Assembly: GCF_002073915.1 (NCBI RefSeq)
Contig: NZ_CP012841.1
Location: forward strand, 510,390-574,389
DNA length: 64,000 nucleotides
Reading direction: 5' to 3'
Origin: Candidatus Riesia pediculicola
GTDB taxonomy: Bacteria > Pseudomonadota > Gammaproteobacteria > Enterobacterales > Enterobacteriaceae
Positions 26,751 through 36,537 of the stretch are shown piece after piece (position 1 is the stretch's first letter; every line of letters begins with the position of its first letter). The notes beneath the pieces are model-generated. The model was given only the letters and a program-made list of their open reading frames with translations, ran no database searches and was not told the origin of the DNA. Position numbers and translations under genes: made by a program.

Positions 26751-28532
26751 ATGAAAAAAAAGAACATACATCAATATCTTTCTAGTTTGAGAAAAAAGAT
26801 CAAGAAACATCAATATTTATATCATATATTAGGTAAATCAGAGATACCAGACTTCGAATATGATTTAATGATTCGAAAATTAGATAGGATAGAAAAAGAA
26901 ATCTCTGAAAAATCCAAAAAAGAAGAAGAAACCATTTTATCCGACTTAAGAAGAAGAAGTAAAAAAATAAAACATTATTCTCCAATGCTATCATTAAATA
27001 ATGTATTTAATCAACATGAATATCTCAAGTTTTATAAAAATATATTGAAAATTATAAATAATCAGGAAGAGAGAATATATTTTTGTTGCGAGTTAAAAAT
27101 AGATGGTTTAGCTGTTAATTTAGTTTATAAAAATGGAGAATTTCATAGCGCTTCTACTAGAGGTAATGGTGAAACTGGAGAAGATATTTCTTCAAAAATT
27201 CAATACATACGAGATATTCCTTTATCAATACGAAATCGAAAAGGATGCGTTCCAGAACTAATAGAAATTCGAGGAGAAATCTTTATGAAATTTAAAAAAT
27301 TTCAAGAATTCAATTCTATGTTGAAAAAGGAAAAAAAAAAGACATTTTCCAATCCAAGAAGTGCAGCTATTGGATTAGTAAAAAAAGTGAGTCAAAAGGA
27401 AATTATAAGAGAATCTCTAAATTTTTTTAGTTACGGATGTGGTTTAATAAAACTAAATAATACTTTTGAATCTCCTAAAAATCAGTTCGAATGCTTAAAA
27501 ATGTTGAAAACTTGGAATGTCCCTATTGTTGAAAATACAAAAATGTATTCTTGCTCTAAAAAAATTTTAGAATATTATAAAAATATTTATAATATGAGAG
27601 ATCAATTGGACTATGGAATAGATGGAATAGTGATTAAAGTTAATTCTTTTATATATCAAAAAATAATAGGCCATACATCTTATGCGCCAAAGTGGTCTGT
27701 CGCATTTAAGTTCCCTGCTAAAAAAAAGATTACGACATTATTGGATGTTATATTTCAAGTTGGTAGGACTGGAGTAATTACTCCTATTGCAAAGATAGAT
27801 ACAATCTCTTTTAATGGAATTCAAATTAATCGCGTATCTTTACACAATACGAACTTTATAAAAGATCTAGGGATAATGATAGGAGATAAAGTTATTGTGA
27901 GTATAGCTGGTGATATTATTCCGAAAATTACTGGAAAGATATTCGACTCTACTTCAAATCATATTAATGAAATTGTTTTTCCAAAATATTGTCCAAGTTG
28001 TTTCTCTATAACTCAAATAGAAAAAAAAGGAAAAATTAGATGTACAGGAGGTTTATCATGCTTATCTCAAAGAGAATCTTTAATTAATCATTTTGTTTCA
28101 AAGAAAGCAATAAATATTATTGGAATTGGAAAAATGACTGTAAAAAAGATGGTTCAAAAGAATCTTATTAGTGATCCTTCAGATTTATATTCATTAAAAT
28201 TTAATGATCTATTAAGTTTGAATGGAATAACACAAGCTACTTCTAAAAAAATTCTTAATTCAATCGAAAAATCAAAGAATATTACTCTGGAAAGATTTTT
28301 ATATTCTTTAGGAATTCCAGGGGTTGGATATGTTTTATCTAAAAAAATAGCTAGTAATTCGGAAAGTTATCAATTTTTTTTAAGAATATCCTCTGGAGAG
28401 AAGTACTTACCTTGTAAGATTCCTTTTAAAGGAATTGGAAAAAACATTACAGAAAACATAATATCCTTTTTTAAAAAGGATCATAATAGAAGGATGTTTT
28501 CTAAACTTAGAAAAATTTTTAATATCAAATAA
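26751..28532 (+). CDS. ligA: NAD-dependent DNA ligase lacking the BRCT domain
   Basis: Seals nicks in DNA using NAD, essential for lagging-strand replication and repair. It has 593 residues against 671 in E. coli. The adenylation lysine is in CELKIDGLAVNLVY near residue 117; STRGNGETGEDIS, EIRGEIFM, YGIDGIVIKVN and FQVGRTGVITPIA complete the nucleotidyltransferase and OB domains. The zinc finger has cysteines in CPSC, IRCTG and SCLSQ, followed by helix-hairpin-helix motifs (SLGIPGVGYVLSKKI). The sequence ends just after the HhH region, so the roughly 75-residue BRCT domain is missing; the next frames do not restore it. It is divergent from ptsH, as in E. coli after loss of zipA, cysZ and cysK. 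Confidence 0.97.
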   Translation: MKKKNIHQYLSSLRKKIKKHQYLYHILGKSEIPDFEYDLMIRKLDRIEKEISEKSKKEEETILSDLRRRSKKIKHYSPMLSLNNVFNQHEYLKFYKNILKIINNQEERIYFCCELKIDGLAVNLVYKNGEFHSASTRGNGETGEDISSKIQYIRDIPLSIRNRKGCVPELIEIRGEIFMKFKKFQEFNSMLKKEKKKTFSNPRSAAIGLVKKVSQKEIIRESLNFFSYGCGLIKLNNTFESPKNQFECLKMLKTWNVPIVENTKMYSCSKKILEYYKNIYNMRDQLDYGIDGIVIKVNSFIYQKIIGHTSYAPKWSVAFKFPAKKKITTLLDVIFQVGRTGVITPIAKIDTISFNGIQINRVSLHNTNFIKDLGIMIGDKVIVSIAGDIIPKITGKIFDSTSNHINEIVFPKYCPSCFSITQIEKKGKIRCTGGLSCLSQRESLINHFVSKKAINIIGIGKMTVKKMVQKNLISDPSDLYSLKFNDLLSLNGITQATSKKILNSIEKSKNITLERFLYSLGIPGVGYVLSKKIASNSESYQFFLRISSGEKYLPCKIPFKGIGKNITENIISFFKKDHNRRMFSKLRKIFNIK

Positions 28533-28659
28533 TTCGACGTTTTGTAAGAATTTGATATAACAATTTTTGCTTGAAAAACTCTAAATTCATATGCCTTTGT
28601 GATCTCTTTATAAGAGAAATCTGGATTTCCATATATTATGTAAATTTGTTTTAACTAGT

Positions 28660-29964
28660 TTAAATTGAATGGATAACTGTTAATTTTTTCATATCAGAAA
28701 TAACTTCTTTTACTGCATTAGTGAGTTTTGTAAGTTCATTTTTCTTAATAATATAGGGTGGAATTAAATAGATTATCTTTTTGAAAGGACGGATCCATAC
28801 TCCAAGATCTAAAAATTTTTTTTGCAAAATTCTAAGATTTATTTCTTTTTTCATTTCAACAACTCCAATAGCTCCTAACACTCTGACATCTTGAACTAAA
28901 AAATTATTTTTTAAAGAATTAAGTTCTTTGAAAAGTTGTCTTTCTATATTTTTAACTTTTCTCTTCCATGAAGATCTTAATAAAAGATCAATGCTAGCTT
29001 TGGAAACTTCACAAGCCAATGGATTTGCCATAAAAGTTGGTCCATGCATTAAACATCCAGATTCTCCTCTAGAAATAGTACTCGCGATTTCTCTAGTAGT
29101 CATAACAGCTGCTAAAGTGAGATATCCTCCAGTTAAAGCTTTTCCTATGCAAAGGATATCTGGAAGAACTTCACTATGTTCATAAGCAAATAGTTTTCCA
29201 GTTCTTCCAAAGCCAGTTGCTATTTCATCCATAATTAATAAAATTTTATATTGGTTGCATAACTTCCTCACATTTTTTAAATAATTTGGATGGTAGAATC
29301 TCATTCCGCCTGCTCCTTGAACAATTGGCTCTACTATCATAGCGCATACATGATGCGAATTTTTAATCAATAATTTTTCCAAAGAATCAATATGTTCTTG
29401 ATTTCTATCTTGATGAAAATTACAATATGGAGCTTTGACAAAGAAATTTTTTGGTAAATATCCTTTGTAAAGGTTATGCATAGAGTTTTTTGGATCGCAT
29501 ACAGACATCGCTCCCAATGTATCTCCGTGATAGCCATATTGTAATGAAATAAATTTTTTCTTGTTTTTTTTTCTTTTTGATTGCCAATATTGAACTGCCA
29601 TCTTCAATGCTATTTCTACTGACACGGATCCTGAATCAGCTAGAAACACACATTCTAATCGACTAGATGTGATTTCAATTAGTTTTTTGCATAAGGATAT
29701 GGCGGATGCATGTGTAATTCCTCCAAACATGACATGAGACATTTTTCTTAATTGGTTTTTGATCGATTTGTTTAAATTTGGATGATTATATCCATGTATT
29801 GTAGACCACCAGGATGACATACCATCAATCAAATAATTTCCATTGGTTAGCTTAATTTTTGATCCGGAAGCACTAATCACTGGAATCGAAGAGGTAATAC
29901 GATGAATTGGAGAGTATGGATGCCAAATATTTCTTGAATCAAATTCTATTTCTGATCTTTTCAT
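28660..29964 (-). CDS. bioA: Adenosylmethionine-8-amino-7-oxononanoate aminotransferase
   Basis: PLP enzyme that makes 7,8-diaminopelargonate using SAM as amino donor, the third step of the biotin ring pathway. It has 434 residues (E. coli 429). IWHPYSPI, DGMSSWWSTIHGYNHP, SGSVSVEIALKMA, YHGDTLGAMSV, DEIATGFGRTGK and the PLP lysine in IGKALTGGYLTLAAV are all present. It is transcribed away from bioB across a 92-bp spacer, the arrangement seen in E. coli. No close copy of the BirA operator (TTGTAAACC with its inverse) was found in that spacer, so biotin repression may be gone. Confidence 0.98.
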   Translation of the reverse strand: MKRSEIEFDSRNIWHPYSPIHRITSSIPVISASGSKIKLTNGNYLIDGMSSWWSTIHGYNHPNLNKSIKNQLRKMSHVMFGGITHASAISLCKKLIEITSSRLECVFLADSGSVSVEIALKMAVQYWQSKRKKNKKKFISLQYGYHGDTLGAMSVCDPKNSMHNLYKGYLPKNFFVKAPYCNFHQDRNQEHIDSLEKLLIKNSHHVCAMIVEPIVQGAGGMRFYHPNYLKNVRKLCNQYKILLIMDEIATGFGRTGKLFAYEHSEVLPDILCIGKALTGGYLTLAAVMTTREIASTISRGESGCLMHGPTFMANPLACEVSKASIDLLLRSSWKRKVKNIERQLFKELNSLKNNFLVQDVRVLGAIGVVEMKKEINLRILQKKFLDLGVWIRPFKKIIYLIPPYIIKKNELTKLTNAVKEVISDMKKLTVIHSI

Positions 29965-30056
29965 CTTAGTGTTTTGTAGTTAGTTCCAATTTTCTATTTA
30001 TATCATAATTAGTCAATTTTTTAATTAAAATATTTATCATTTTAAAAGGGGTTCGT

Positions 30057-31076
30057 ATGAAAAAAAGATGGACCGTTTCTCAAGCAGAAAAATTATTTAA
30101 CTTACCTTTCTTTGAACTCATTTTTGAGGCTCAGAAAATACATAGAGTTCACTTCAATCCACAATCTGTTCAAATAAGTACTCTATTATCTATTAAAACC
30201 GGAAATTGTCCTGAAGACTGTAAATATTGTTCACAAAGTGCTAGATATAGAACAGATTTAAAAGCAGAGAAATTAATAAAATTTGACAAGGTAATGGATT
30301 CTGCTCGACAAGCTAAAAAAGCAGGAGCAACTCGATTCTGTATGGGAGCAGCTTGGAGAAATCCAAATGATAGAGATATTCCTTATTTGCAAAAAATTGT
30401 TCGAGAAGTAAAGTCTTTAGGATTGGAAACGTGTATGACTCTCGGAACTTTGAGTGAAAATCAAGCGAATTCTCTATCAGAAGCCGGATTAGATTATTAT
30501 AATCATAATCTGGATACTTCAGAAGAATTTTATGAAAAGATTATTACTACAAGAAAATATCAAGAAAGAATTGAAACAATTGAAAGAGTGCAAAAAGCTG
30601 GAATTAAAGTATGTTCTGGTGGAATTTTAGGATTAGGAGAAACAGTTAAGGACAGAGCATCGCTTTTAGTACAGCTAGCTAATTTACCAAAAGTTCCAGA
30701 AAGTGTTCCAATTAATATGTTAGTTCAAATTAAGGGTACACCTTTGTTTAATGAGAAAAAGATAGATTTTTTTGATTTTGTTAGAACAATTGCTGCAGCT
30801 AGAATTATGTTACCTTCTTCTTTTATCAGATTATCTGCTGGTAGAAAGAACATGAATGAGCAAATGCAAGCTCTATGCTTCATAGCTGGTGCTAACTCTG
30901 TATTTTCTGGATGCAAACTGTTAACTACAGATAATCCAAACGAACAAGAAGATCATATTTTATTTAAAAAGTTGGACATCAATTTAGATTTTACGAAAAA
31001 AAATGTTTTAGAAGAAAAAGATTCTTTTTTTTCAGAAAAAGAAGTTGAATCTGGAAATTTTTATGAAGCGTGTTAA
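30057..31076 (+). CDS. bioB: Biotin synthase
   Basis: Radical SAM enzyme that inserts sulfur into dethiobiotin, the last step of biotin synthesis. It has 339 residues (E. coli 346). The radical-SAM cluster motif is CPEDCKYC at residues 51-58, followed by [28 protein letters not shown] and [15 protein letters not shown] [20 protein letters not shown] carries the Arg and neighbouring residues of the second cluster. An AGGGG site precedes the ATG. It opens bioBFCD, whose genes all overlap by a few bases, implying translational coupling. It depends on Isc or Suf iron-sulfur assembly, not seen here. Confidence 0.98.
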   Translation: MKKRWTVSQAEKLFNLPFFELIFEAQKIHRVHFNPQSVQISTLLSIKTGNCPEDCKYCSQSARYRTDLKAEKLIKFDKVMDSARQAKKAGATRFCMGAAWRNPNDRDIPYLQKIVREVKSLGLETCMTLGTLSENQANSLSEAGLDYYNHNLDTSEEFYEKIITTRKYQERIETIERVQKAGIKVCSGGILGLGETVKDRASLLVQLANLPKVPESVPINMLVQIKGTPLFNEKKIDFFDFVRTIAAARIMLPSSFIRLSAGRKNMNEQMQALCFIAGANSVFSGCKLLTTDNPNEQEDHILFKKLDINLDFTKKNVLEEKDSFFSEKEVESGNFYEAC

Positions 31077-32253
31077 AAACATTTGGGAGAGCTTTTTAAC
31101 AAATTCAATTAAATCTAGGAAGAAAGAGAATAATTGGAGAACAAGAAATTCTATTCAGATGAAGAGCTCTACAAAGATAATTTTTAAAAATCAAGAATAT
31201 ATCAGTTTTTCTGGAAACGACTACTTAGGATTGAGTTTTAACGAAGATGTTAAAAATGCTTGGAAAGCTGGAATAAATCAATATGGAAATGGAAGTTCTA
31301 GTTCTGGACATATTGTCGGATACAGTGAAGTTCATAGAACTTTAGAAGAAAAATTATCTCAGTGGCTTGGCTATCAAGAAGCTTTGTTATTTAGTTCTGG
31401 TTATATGGCTAATCAAAGTATTGTATTTTCTCTTATGAAGAAAAGGGATTCAATTTTTGCAGATAAAATGAGTCATGCATCTTTTACGGAAGCTTCTATG
31501 TTAAGCCAAGCTAATTTTAAAAGATTTGCTCATAACTGTATAAGCTCCTTACATCTATTGCTTAAAAAGCATTCTGGAAAAAAGAATCTCGTTTTCACAG
31601 AAGGAGTTTTCAGCATGGATGGCGATTTCGCTTCTTTAAAACTTATTCACGAAGAATCTAAAAATCATAATGCTTATTTAATGGTAGATGATGCTCATGG
31701 AATAGGATTATTTGGAGAAGAAGGTAAGGGAAGCTGTAATGTTTTTCAGATACATCCGGAGATCTTGATGATAGGATTTGGAAAATCTTTTGGAATATGC
31801 GGAGCTGCAATTCTTTGTAGCAGCAAAATGAAAAATTATCTTTTGAATTATTCAAGAAGTTTAATATATAGCACTATGATGCCTCCATCTCAAGCAGTAG
31901 CTCTGTTGGAGTCACTTCGTCAAATTAAAAGATCTAACAATCTAAGAAAAAAGTTAAAAATAAATGTGGAATTTTTTAAGAAGATGACTAAAGATAGTCA
32001 AATCTCTTTTTTATCAAACTTTTCTGAAAGTGGTATTCAACCCATTATTGTAGGAGATAACCAAAAATGCTTAGAATTATCTAAATTTTTATTCCAAAAT
32101 AATATTTGGGTTCAAGCCATTCGTCCACCTACTGTTCCATTTGGAACTTCTAGATTGAGAATAGTAATTACTGCCAATCATACATTTGATGAGATTAAAA
32201 AGCTAGTATACTCTTTGAGGGATTTTTTTGATCAAAATGAATACAAAAAATAA
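31063..32253 (+). CDS. bioF: 8-amino-7-oxononanoate synthase
   Basis: PLP enzyme that condenses pimeloyl-ACP with L-alanine in biotin synthesis. From the ATG at 31063 ([11 protein letters not shown]) it has 396 residues (E. coli 384); this overlaps bioB by 14 bases and has GGA upstream. A TTG at 31045 is a less likely start. Motifs include [47 protein letters not shown] and the PLP lysine in [28 protein letters not shown] closes the family pattern. Confidence 0.97.
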   Translation: MKRVKNIWESFLTNSIKSRKKENNWRTRNSIQMKSSTKIIFKNQEYISFSGNDYLGLSFNEDVKNAWKAGINQYGNGSSSSGHIVGYSEVHRTLEEKLSQWLGYQEALLFSSGYMANQSIVFSLMKKRDSIFADKMSHASFTEASMLSQANFKRFAHNCISSLHLLLKKHSGKKNLVFTEGVFSMDGDFASLKLIHEESKNHNAYLMVDDAHGIGLFGEEGKGSCNVFQIHPEILMIGFGKSFGICGAAILCSSKMKNYLLNYSRSLIYSTMMPPSQAVALLESLRQIKRSNNLRKKLKINVEFFKKMTKDSQISFLSNFSESGIQPIIVGDNQKCLELSKFLFQNNIWVQAIRPPTVPFGTSRLRIVITANHTFDEIKKLVYSLRDFFDQNEYKK

Positions 32254-32992
32254 AAATGCAATTGCTTTTTCTTTTGGAAAAGCAGCAAGATATTATGATA
32301 ACTTTTCAATTTTTCAAAAACAGATTGGAAAAAAACTTTTCAAAAGATTTTCTTCTAATGTTGGAAATATTGTGTTAGATGCTGGATGTGGAACTGGATT
32401 TTTTAGTAAGCAATGGAAGCTAATAGGGAAAAATGTGATCGCTCTAGATTTGTCAGAATCTATGTTACATGTTGCGCAGGAAGGAAAATCAGCTTCTTAT
32501 TATGTACAAGCAGATATTGAATCTATTCCTTTAAAGAATAAGAGTGTTGATCTGTGTTTTAGCAATTTGGTGATACAATGGTGTAAAAATATATTTATTC
32601 CACTTAATCAAATGTATCGAGTAACCAAATGTGGAGGTTTGGTAGTTTTCACTACTTTGGCAGATGGATCTTTGAAAGAATTAAAGCAATGTTGGGAAAG
32701 GGTGAATCAATCTTCTCATTTCAACTCTTTTTTGACATTCGATGAAATTAAAATTGCATGTAAAATCTGGTCGAATAGTTTGGAACAAAAATCTTGTTGT
32801 TTTTTGTATCCTTCTTTTCAAGTTTTATTAAGATCAATTAAAGGAACAGGTGCAACTTATTTATATAATGAAAAAAAAAGAGGTTTAATGACCAAAAAGT
32901 ATCTTGAAAGACTAATTAATAATTATCCAAATGTAAACAATATGTTTCCTTTAACTTATAAAGTAATATTTGGGGCTTTGTATCGTGAATAA
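32237..32992 (+). CDS. bioC: Malonyl-ACP O-methyltransferase
   Basis: SAM-dependent enzyme that methylates malonyl-ACP so that fatty-acid synthesis can build the pimelate chain of biotin. From the ATG at 32237 ([14 protein letters not shown]) it has 251 residues, the E. coli length; a TTG at 32228 would add three. The SAM motif is VLDAGCGTGFFS, followed by VIALDLSESML and CFSNLVIQWC. It overlaps bioF by 17 bases. The partner esterase that removes the methyl group (BioH or a substitute) is not in this window. Confidence 0.95.
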   Translation: MNTKNKNAIAFSFGKAARYYDNFSIFQKQIGKKLFKRFSSNVGNIVLDAGCGTGFFSKQWKLIGKNVIALDLSESMLHVAQEGKSASYYVQADIESIPLKNKSVDLCFSNLVIQWCKNIFIPLNQMYRVTKCGGLVVFTTLADGSLKELKQCWERVNQSSHFNSFLTFDEIKIACKIWSNSLEQKSCCFLYPSFQVLLRSIKGTGATYLYNEKKRGLMTKKYLERLINNYPNVNNMFPLTYKVIFGALYRE

Positions 32993-33659
32993 ATGTTTTT
33001 TTGTAACTGGAACTGATACGGGTTCTGGAAAAACAATGGTGAGTTGCTCAATATTGCAAAAAGCAAATAGTTTAGGATATGTTGCTGTCGGTTATAAACC
33101 AGTTTCTACAGGTATTTCTAAGAAATATCCTTCAAAAAATTCTGATATTTCATTGTTGAAAAAATACAGTAAGTTAAAGTTAAGAGATCAAGAGATTAGT
33201 CCAGTTATGTTTTTTCAAGATACTTCTCCTCACATTGCTAGCAAAATGGACAGAAGGAGAATCAATTTAAACGATATCGATATCGGATTGGAAAATCTAA
33301 GAAAGAAAGCGAATTTCATTGTAATTGAAGGAATTGGTGGATGGTATACTCCTCTTTCTTCTCAAATAAAACTTTGTGATTGGGTTAAGTTAAATAACTT
33401 TCCCATAATATTGACGGTTTCATTTAGAATTGGATGCATCAATCATGCTTTACTGAGTATAGAAGCTATTCAAAATAGTAATTTAAGACTAATCGGTTGG
33501 ATAGCAAATATGTTCTCTATGAGAGATAGAACTCAGAGTGATTACTTTTATTCTCTTCTTCATCTTATTCCATACCCATGTATTGGGATAATTCCAAAAA
33601 TTTCTAATTGGAAGGTTCGTTCAATAAAAAAATTTATTAAATCGAAATATATTATTTAG
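32985..33659 (+). CDS. bioD: Dethiobiotin synthetase
   Basis: ATP-dependent enzyme that closes the ureido ring to make dethiobiotin. The start is chosen as the GTG at 32985 (VNKCFFVTGTDTG), which matches the E. coli N-terminus, overlaps bioC by 8 bases and has GGGG nine bases upstream; a TTG at 32970 is less likely. It then has 224 residues (E. coli 225). The P-loop is GTDTGSGKT, GYKPVSTG and EGIGGWYTPLS are the substrate-side motifs, and GCINHALLSIEAI is conserved. Last gene of the bioBFCD run; all four genes plus bioA are intact. Confidence 0.96.
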   Translation: MNKCFFVTGTDTGSGKTMVSCSILQKANSLGYVAVGYKPVSTGISKKYPSKNSDISLLKKYSKLKLRDQEISPVMFFQDTSPHIASKMDRRRINLNDIDIGLENLRKKANFIVIEGIGGWYTPLSSQIKLCDWVKLNNFPIILTVSFRIGCINHALLSIEAIQNSNLRLIGWIANMFSMRDRTQSDYFYSLLHLIPYPCIGIIPKISNWKVRSIKKFIKSKYII

Positions 33660-33851
33660 ATTTATCAAATGATGATTTCCATATCTATTTAATTTTTAGA
33701 TTAGATTTTTCTGAAAAATTGATCTTGCTCTTTCTAATTTAAATTTCTTTAACTATTCAACTTATGTTTATTTTTTTATTTCCGTCATGATATAATTCGA
33801 TTTTTGGAACTTTATTTGAGATTATTTTTTGATTAAGATATCGAGGTAAAT

Positions 33852-34577
33852 GTGAATCAGGTCAATCGAAGAAGTGAGTCGTTATTATGTAGAGAGAAAA
33901 CTGGAGTGCAGTTTTATATAGCAAACGTATACGGTTGGATGTCGGTTTCTCTTTTATTGACTGCTTTCGTTTCATTTTATACTATCCGAAACGATAATAT
34001 CATTTTTTTTATATTAAATAATAAATGGATTTTTTTTCTAATTTTTTTTGCTGAAATCATTTTAGTAAATATTTTGACTTCATCTGCATTACATAAAATC
34101 GATAGTAATTCAGCAACAACCTTGTTAATGTTATATTCTTTGATGACTGGAATTACAATTTCATTACCATTATTCGTATATACAGGAATTTCTATAGTAC
34201 GTACGTTTTTTATAACATCAATCATGTTTGGCGCATTAGCTATCTATGGATATAAAACGAAAAAGAGTTTAAATTTTCTTTCTAGTTTTCTTTTCACTTC
34301 CATTATTGGGATTGTTTTGATTTCTTTTCTAAATATATGGTTAAAAAATACTGGACTAAGCTTCTTTATAAATTTCGCTGGTGTTTTAACTTTTTCTGGA
34401 TTAGTTGCATACGATAATCAAAAACTCAAGGAAATGGGATCTAACTTGATATTTCAAAATCTATTAGATGATAAAGATAACATGAAAAAACATTCTGTTG
34501 TTGGAGCTTTAACATTATATTTAGATTTTGTTAATCTTTTTCTTTTCTTCCTTCAAATAAACGGAGAACGAAAGTAA
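33852..34577 (+). CDS. ybhL: BAX inhibitor-1 family membrane protein YbhL
   Basis: Integral membrane protein of the BI-1/TMBIM family; the bacterial function is poorly defined (ion leak or protease control has been proposed for relatives). It has 241 residues (E. coli YbhL 234) and about seven hydrophobic segments. YIANVYGWMSVSLLLTAFV, YGYKTKKSLN and the terminal ALTLYLDFVNLFLFFLQI match YbhL closely and separate it from YccA. The start is a GTG with a GAGG site 5 bases upstream. In E. coli ybhL lies a few genes from bioABFCD, so this is conserved synteny. Confidence 0.93.
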   Translation: MNQVNRRSESLLCREKTGVQFYIANVYGWMSVSLLLTAFVSFYTIRNDNIIFFILNNKWIFFLIFFAEIILVNILTSSALHKIDSNSATTLLMLYSLMTGITISLPLFVYTGISIVRTFFITSIMFGALAIYGYKTKKSLNFLSSFLFTSIIGIVLISFLNIWLKNTGLSFFINFAGVLTFSGLVAYDNQKLKEMGSNLIFQNLLDDKDNMKKHSVVGALTLYLDFVNLFLFFLQINGERK

Positions 34578-34619
34578 AGAAATTTTTAATATATTTTCTA
34601 GCTTTTTATTTTTATTCTT

Positions 34620-35486
34620 TTATTTGTTTTCTTTTCCGACTAATGTGGATCCTATGGAAGCAAATACTATGAAAAATAGAGCAACCCATTGAATAGAACT
34701 GAGATTTTCATGAAGAAAAATTCTTCCAATCAGTGCTCCTATCGCAGGTTCCAAGCTCATTAAAGTTCCAAAAGTTTTTGTTGACATTTTAGTAAGTGCG
34801 AACATTTCTATAGTGTACGGAAAAGTTGTAGATAAGAAGGAAACAGCACAAGCAGTTGGTAAAGTTGAAAGATTGAAAAGTTCATGAGTTCCAACTTTTA
34901 TTAATCCCAAAGGAAAAAAAATAATCGTTGAGATTATTGATCCTACAGATACGGAAATCGATGATCCATATCTCATTCCTGCTATTCTTCCAGAAAGAAT
35001 ATAAGCACTCCAACAAGTTCCAGCTAACAAAGCGTAGATTATTCCTATCAAGTCTATTTCATAGTTATAAAATGGAAAAAGTAAGAAGAGTCCTGTGATT
35101 ACCATTATGATCCAAAAGAAATCCATTGCTTTTTTAGAGAAAAAAAATGCTACAGAAAGTGGTCCCGTGAATTCTAAGGCTACTGCAATACCAAGAGGTA
35201 TTCTCTCTAAAGATAGATAGAATAAAGAATTCATTGATCCTAAAGATACTCCATATATGAGAAGATGAATAATCGATCCTTTCTTAAGATTTATTTTCCA
35301 TGGTTTAAAAAATATGCATAGTATGATCGAAGCAATAGACAATCTTAATGCAGTTACTCCAAATGTTCCAATGGTTGAAAATAGTTTTTTTGCTAAAGAT
35401 GCTCCAATTTGGATCGATATCATTCCAGAAATTAATGAAATAATACAGATTGTAGAATTCCATTTTTTATCTCTTTTAAAAAACAT
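34620..35486 (-). CDS. rhtA: DMT-family exporter RhtA (threonine/homoserine efflux type)
   Basis: Ten-helix EamA-type transporter; E. coli RhtA exports threonine, homoserine and other small metabolites. From the ATG at 35486 (MFFKRDKKW), with AGGA nine bases before it, there are 288 residues (E. coli 295); an upstream TTG at 35540 would add 18 residues without family support. Diagnostic stretches are SIQIGASLAKKLF, GVTALRLSIAS, IPLGIAVALEFTGPL, CWSAYILSGRIAG and MSTKTFGTLMSLEPAIGAL. With homoserine dehydrogenase missing from thrA, the substrate in this organism is open. It could export amino acids to the host. It is convergent with ybhL. Confidence 0.92.
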   Translation of the reverse strand: MFFKRDKKWNSTICIISLISGMISIQIGASLAKKLFSTIGTFGVTALRLSIASIILCIFFKPWKINLKKGSIIHLLIYGVSLGSMNSLFYLSLERIPLGIAVALEFTGPLSVAFFFSKKAMDFFWIIMVITGLFLLFPFYNYEIDLIGIIYALLAGTCWSAYILSGRIAGMRYGSSISVSVGSIISTIIFFPLGLIKVGTHELFNLSTLPTACAVSFLSTTFPYTIEMFALTKMSTKTFGTLMSLEPAIGALIGRIFLHENLSSIQWVALFFIVFASIGSTLVGKENK

Positions 35487-35907
35487 ATAAAGATTCCTGA
35501 GATCGCGTAAAAAAATAGATACTATTAGAATGCTTTTCAATATCTATTATAGAATATGAATTTTTGAGTTTGGAGTATGAGTTTTTTTGAAAAGTATAAA
35601 ATTTGATTTAATTAAATATACGATAGAAAAAAATTCGATCAATTTTTTAATTTGTTATTTTCATAAGTATATATAATCGAATATCTTTTTTAAAGATATC
35701 AGTTATTTTATTAATGTTGACTTTTTATTTTTTGTATAAGTTATTTAATCTTTTAAAAAATAAGATCTTTTTTAAAATATGGTAGAAAATTAAATTTTTA
35801 TTTTGACTTTCTTTCAAAAGAAAGATAAATAAGAGTTGGAGATAATTAATCATATCGTGCAAAGATATGTTTTTAAATAATTAATGACTATCAGAGGTAC
35901 GAATAAG
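35487..35907. other. Spacer between divergent rhtA and folE
   Basis: About 420 AT-rich bases that must hold both promoters. An AGAGG site for folE lies near the end, at 35892-35896. No tRNA, strong hairpin or gene remnant is visible. Confidence 0.4.
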
Positions 35908-36483
35908 ATGTCTTTTTCAAATGAAAAATCTAGTATGATTCAGAAAAAACTTCAGATGAATGGTGTGAATGTACAATCTGAAATTAATATCGATCAATCT
36001 TTAAAACATCTTTCTCAAGAATATGCTAAAATGTTTTCCAAATCAGGTTATAATCATTTTCCAAAAATCGATCTCATGAAAAATGATACACGATCTGATC
36101 AAATGATTATGATCAATAATATTCAGTTCATCAGTTTTTGCGAACATCATTTATTAGTGATAGATGGATTTTCCACAGTGGCATATATTCCTAAAAAGTA
36201 CATCGTTGGATTTTCTAAAATTTCCCAAATAGTTCATTTCTTTTCTAAAAGACCTCAACTTCAGGAGAGACTTACCAGACAGATATTAATTTCTTTGAAG
36301 ACTATATTGGATATTGAGGATGTTGCCGTATTTGTAAGGGCGGTTCACTACTGTATGAAGTTGAAAACACAAGATGGATCAAGTGATGTCATTACGACTG
36401 AATTAAGTGGATCATTTTTATCAAATCATTCGCTTAAAAACAATTTTTTTAGGTCATGTTATAGTTTTAATAAAGGTGGATAA
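35908..36483 (+). CDS. folE: GTP cyclohydrolase I, divergent
   Basis: First enzyme of folate synthesis, converting GTP to dihydroneopterin triphosphate. The ATG at 35908 (MSFSNEKSS) has an AGAGG site and aligns with the E. coli start; the ATG at 35884 would add eight residues. It has 191 residues against 222 in E. coli because a block of about 25 residues is missing from the N-terminal helical region, including the conserved TPHR. Zinc ligands are kept: Cys78 and His81 in FCEHHLL and Cys149 in HYCMK. Two arginines that bind the GTP triphosphate in E. coli are changed: Arg139 is Gln107 in GFSKISQIV, and Arg185 is Lys153. The protein may have reduced activity. FolB is also encoded in this window. 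Confidence 0.9.
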   Translation: MSFSNEKSSMIQKKLQMNGVNVQSEINIDQSLKHLSQEYAKMFSKSGYNHFPKIDLMKNDTRSDQMIMINNIQFISFCEHHLLVIDGFSTVAYIPKKYIVGFSKISQIVHFFSKRPQLQERLTRQILISLKTILDIEDVAVFVRAVHYCMKLKTQDGSSDVITTELSGSFLSNHSLKNNFFRSCYSFNKGG

Positions 36484-36537
36484 ATAAAATTTTCATTTGT
36501 ATAATCGATTAGAAAATAACATTTTTTTGATCATATC

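Noticed and set aside
29965-30056. Possible BirA operator between bioA and bioB
   Set aside because: A TTGTAGTTA-like sequence is present, but its inverted partner is poor and the spacing does not fit the E. coli operator.
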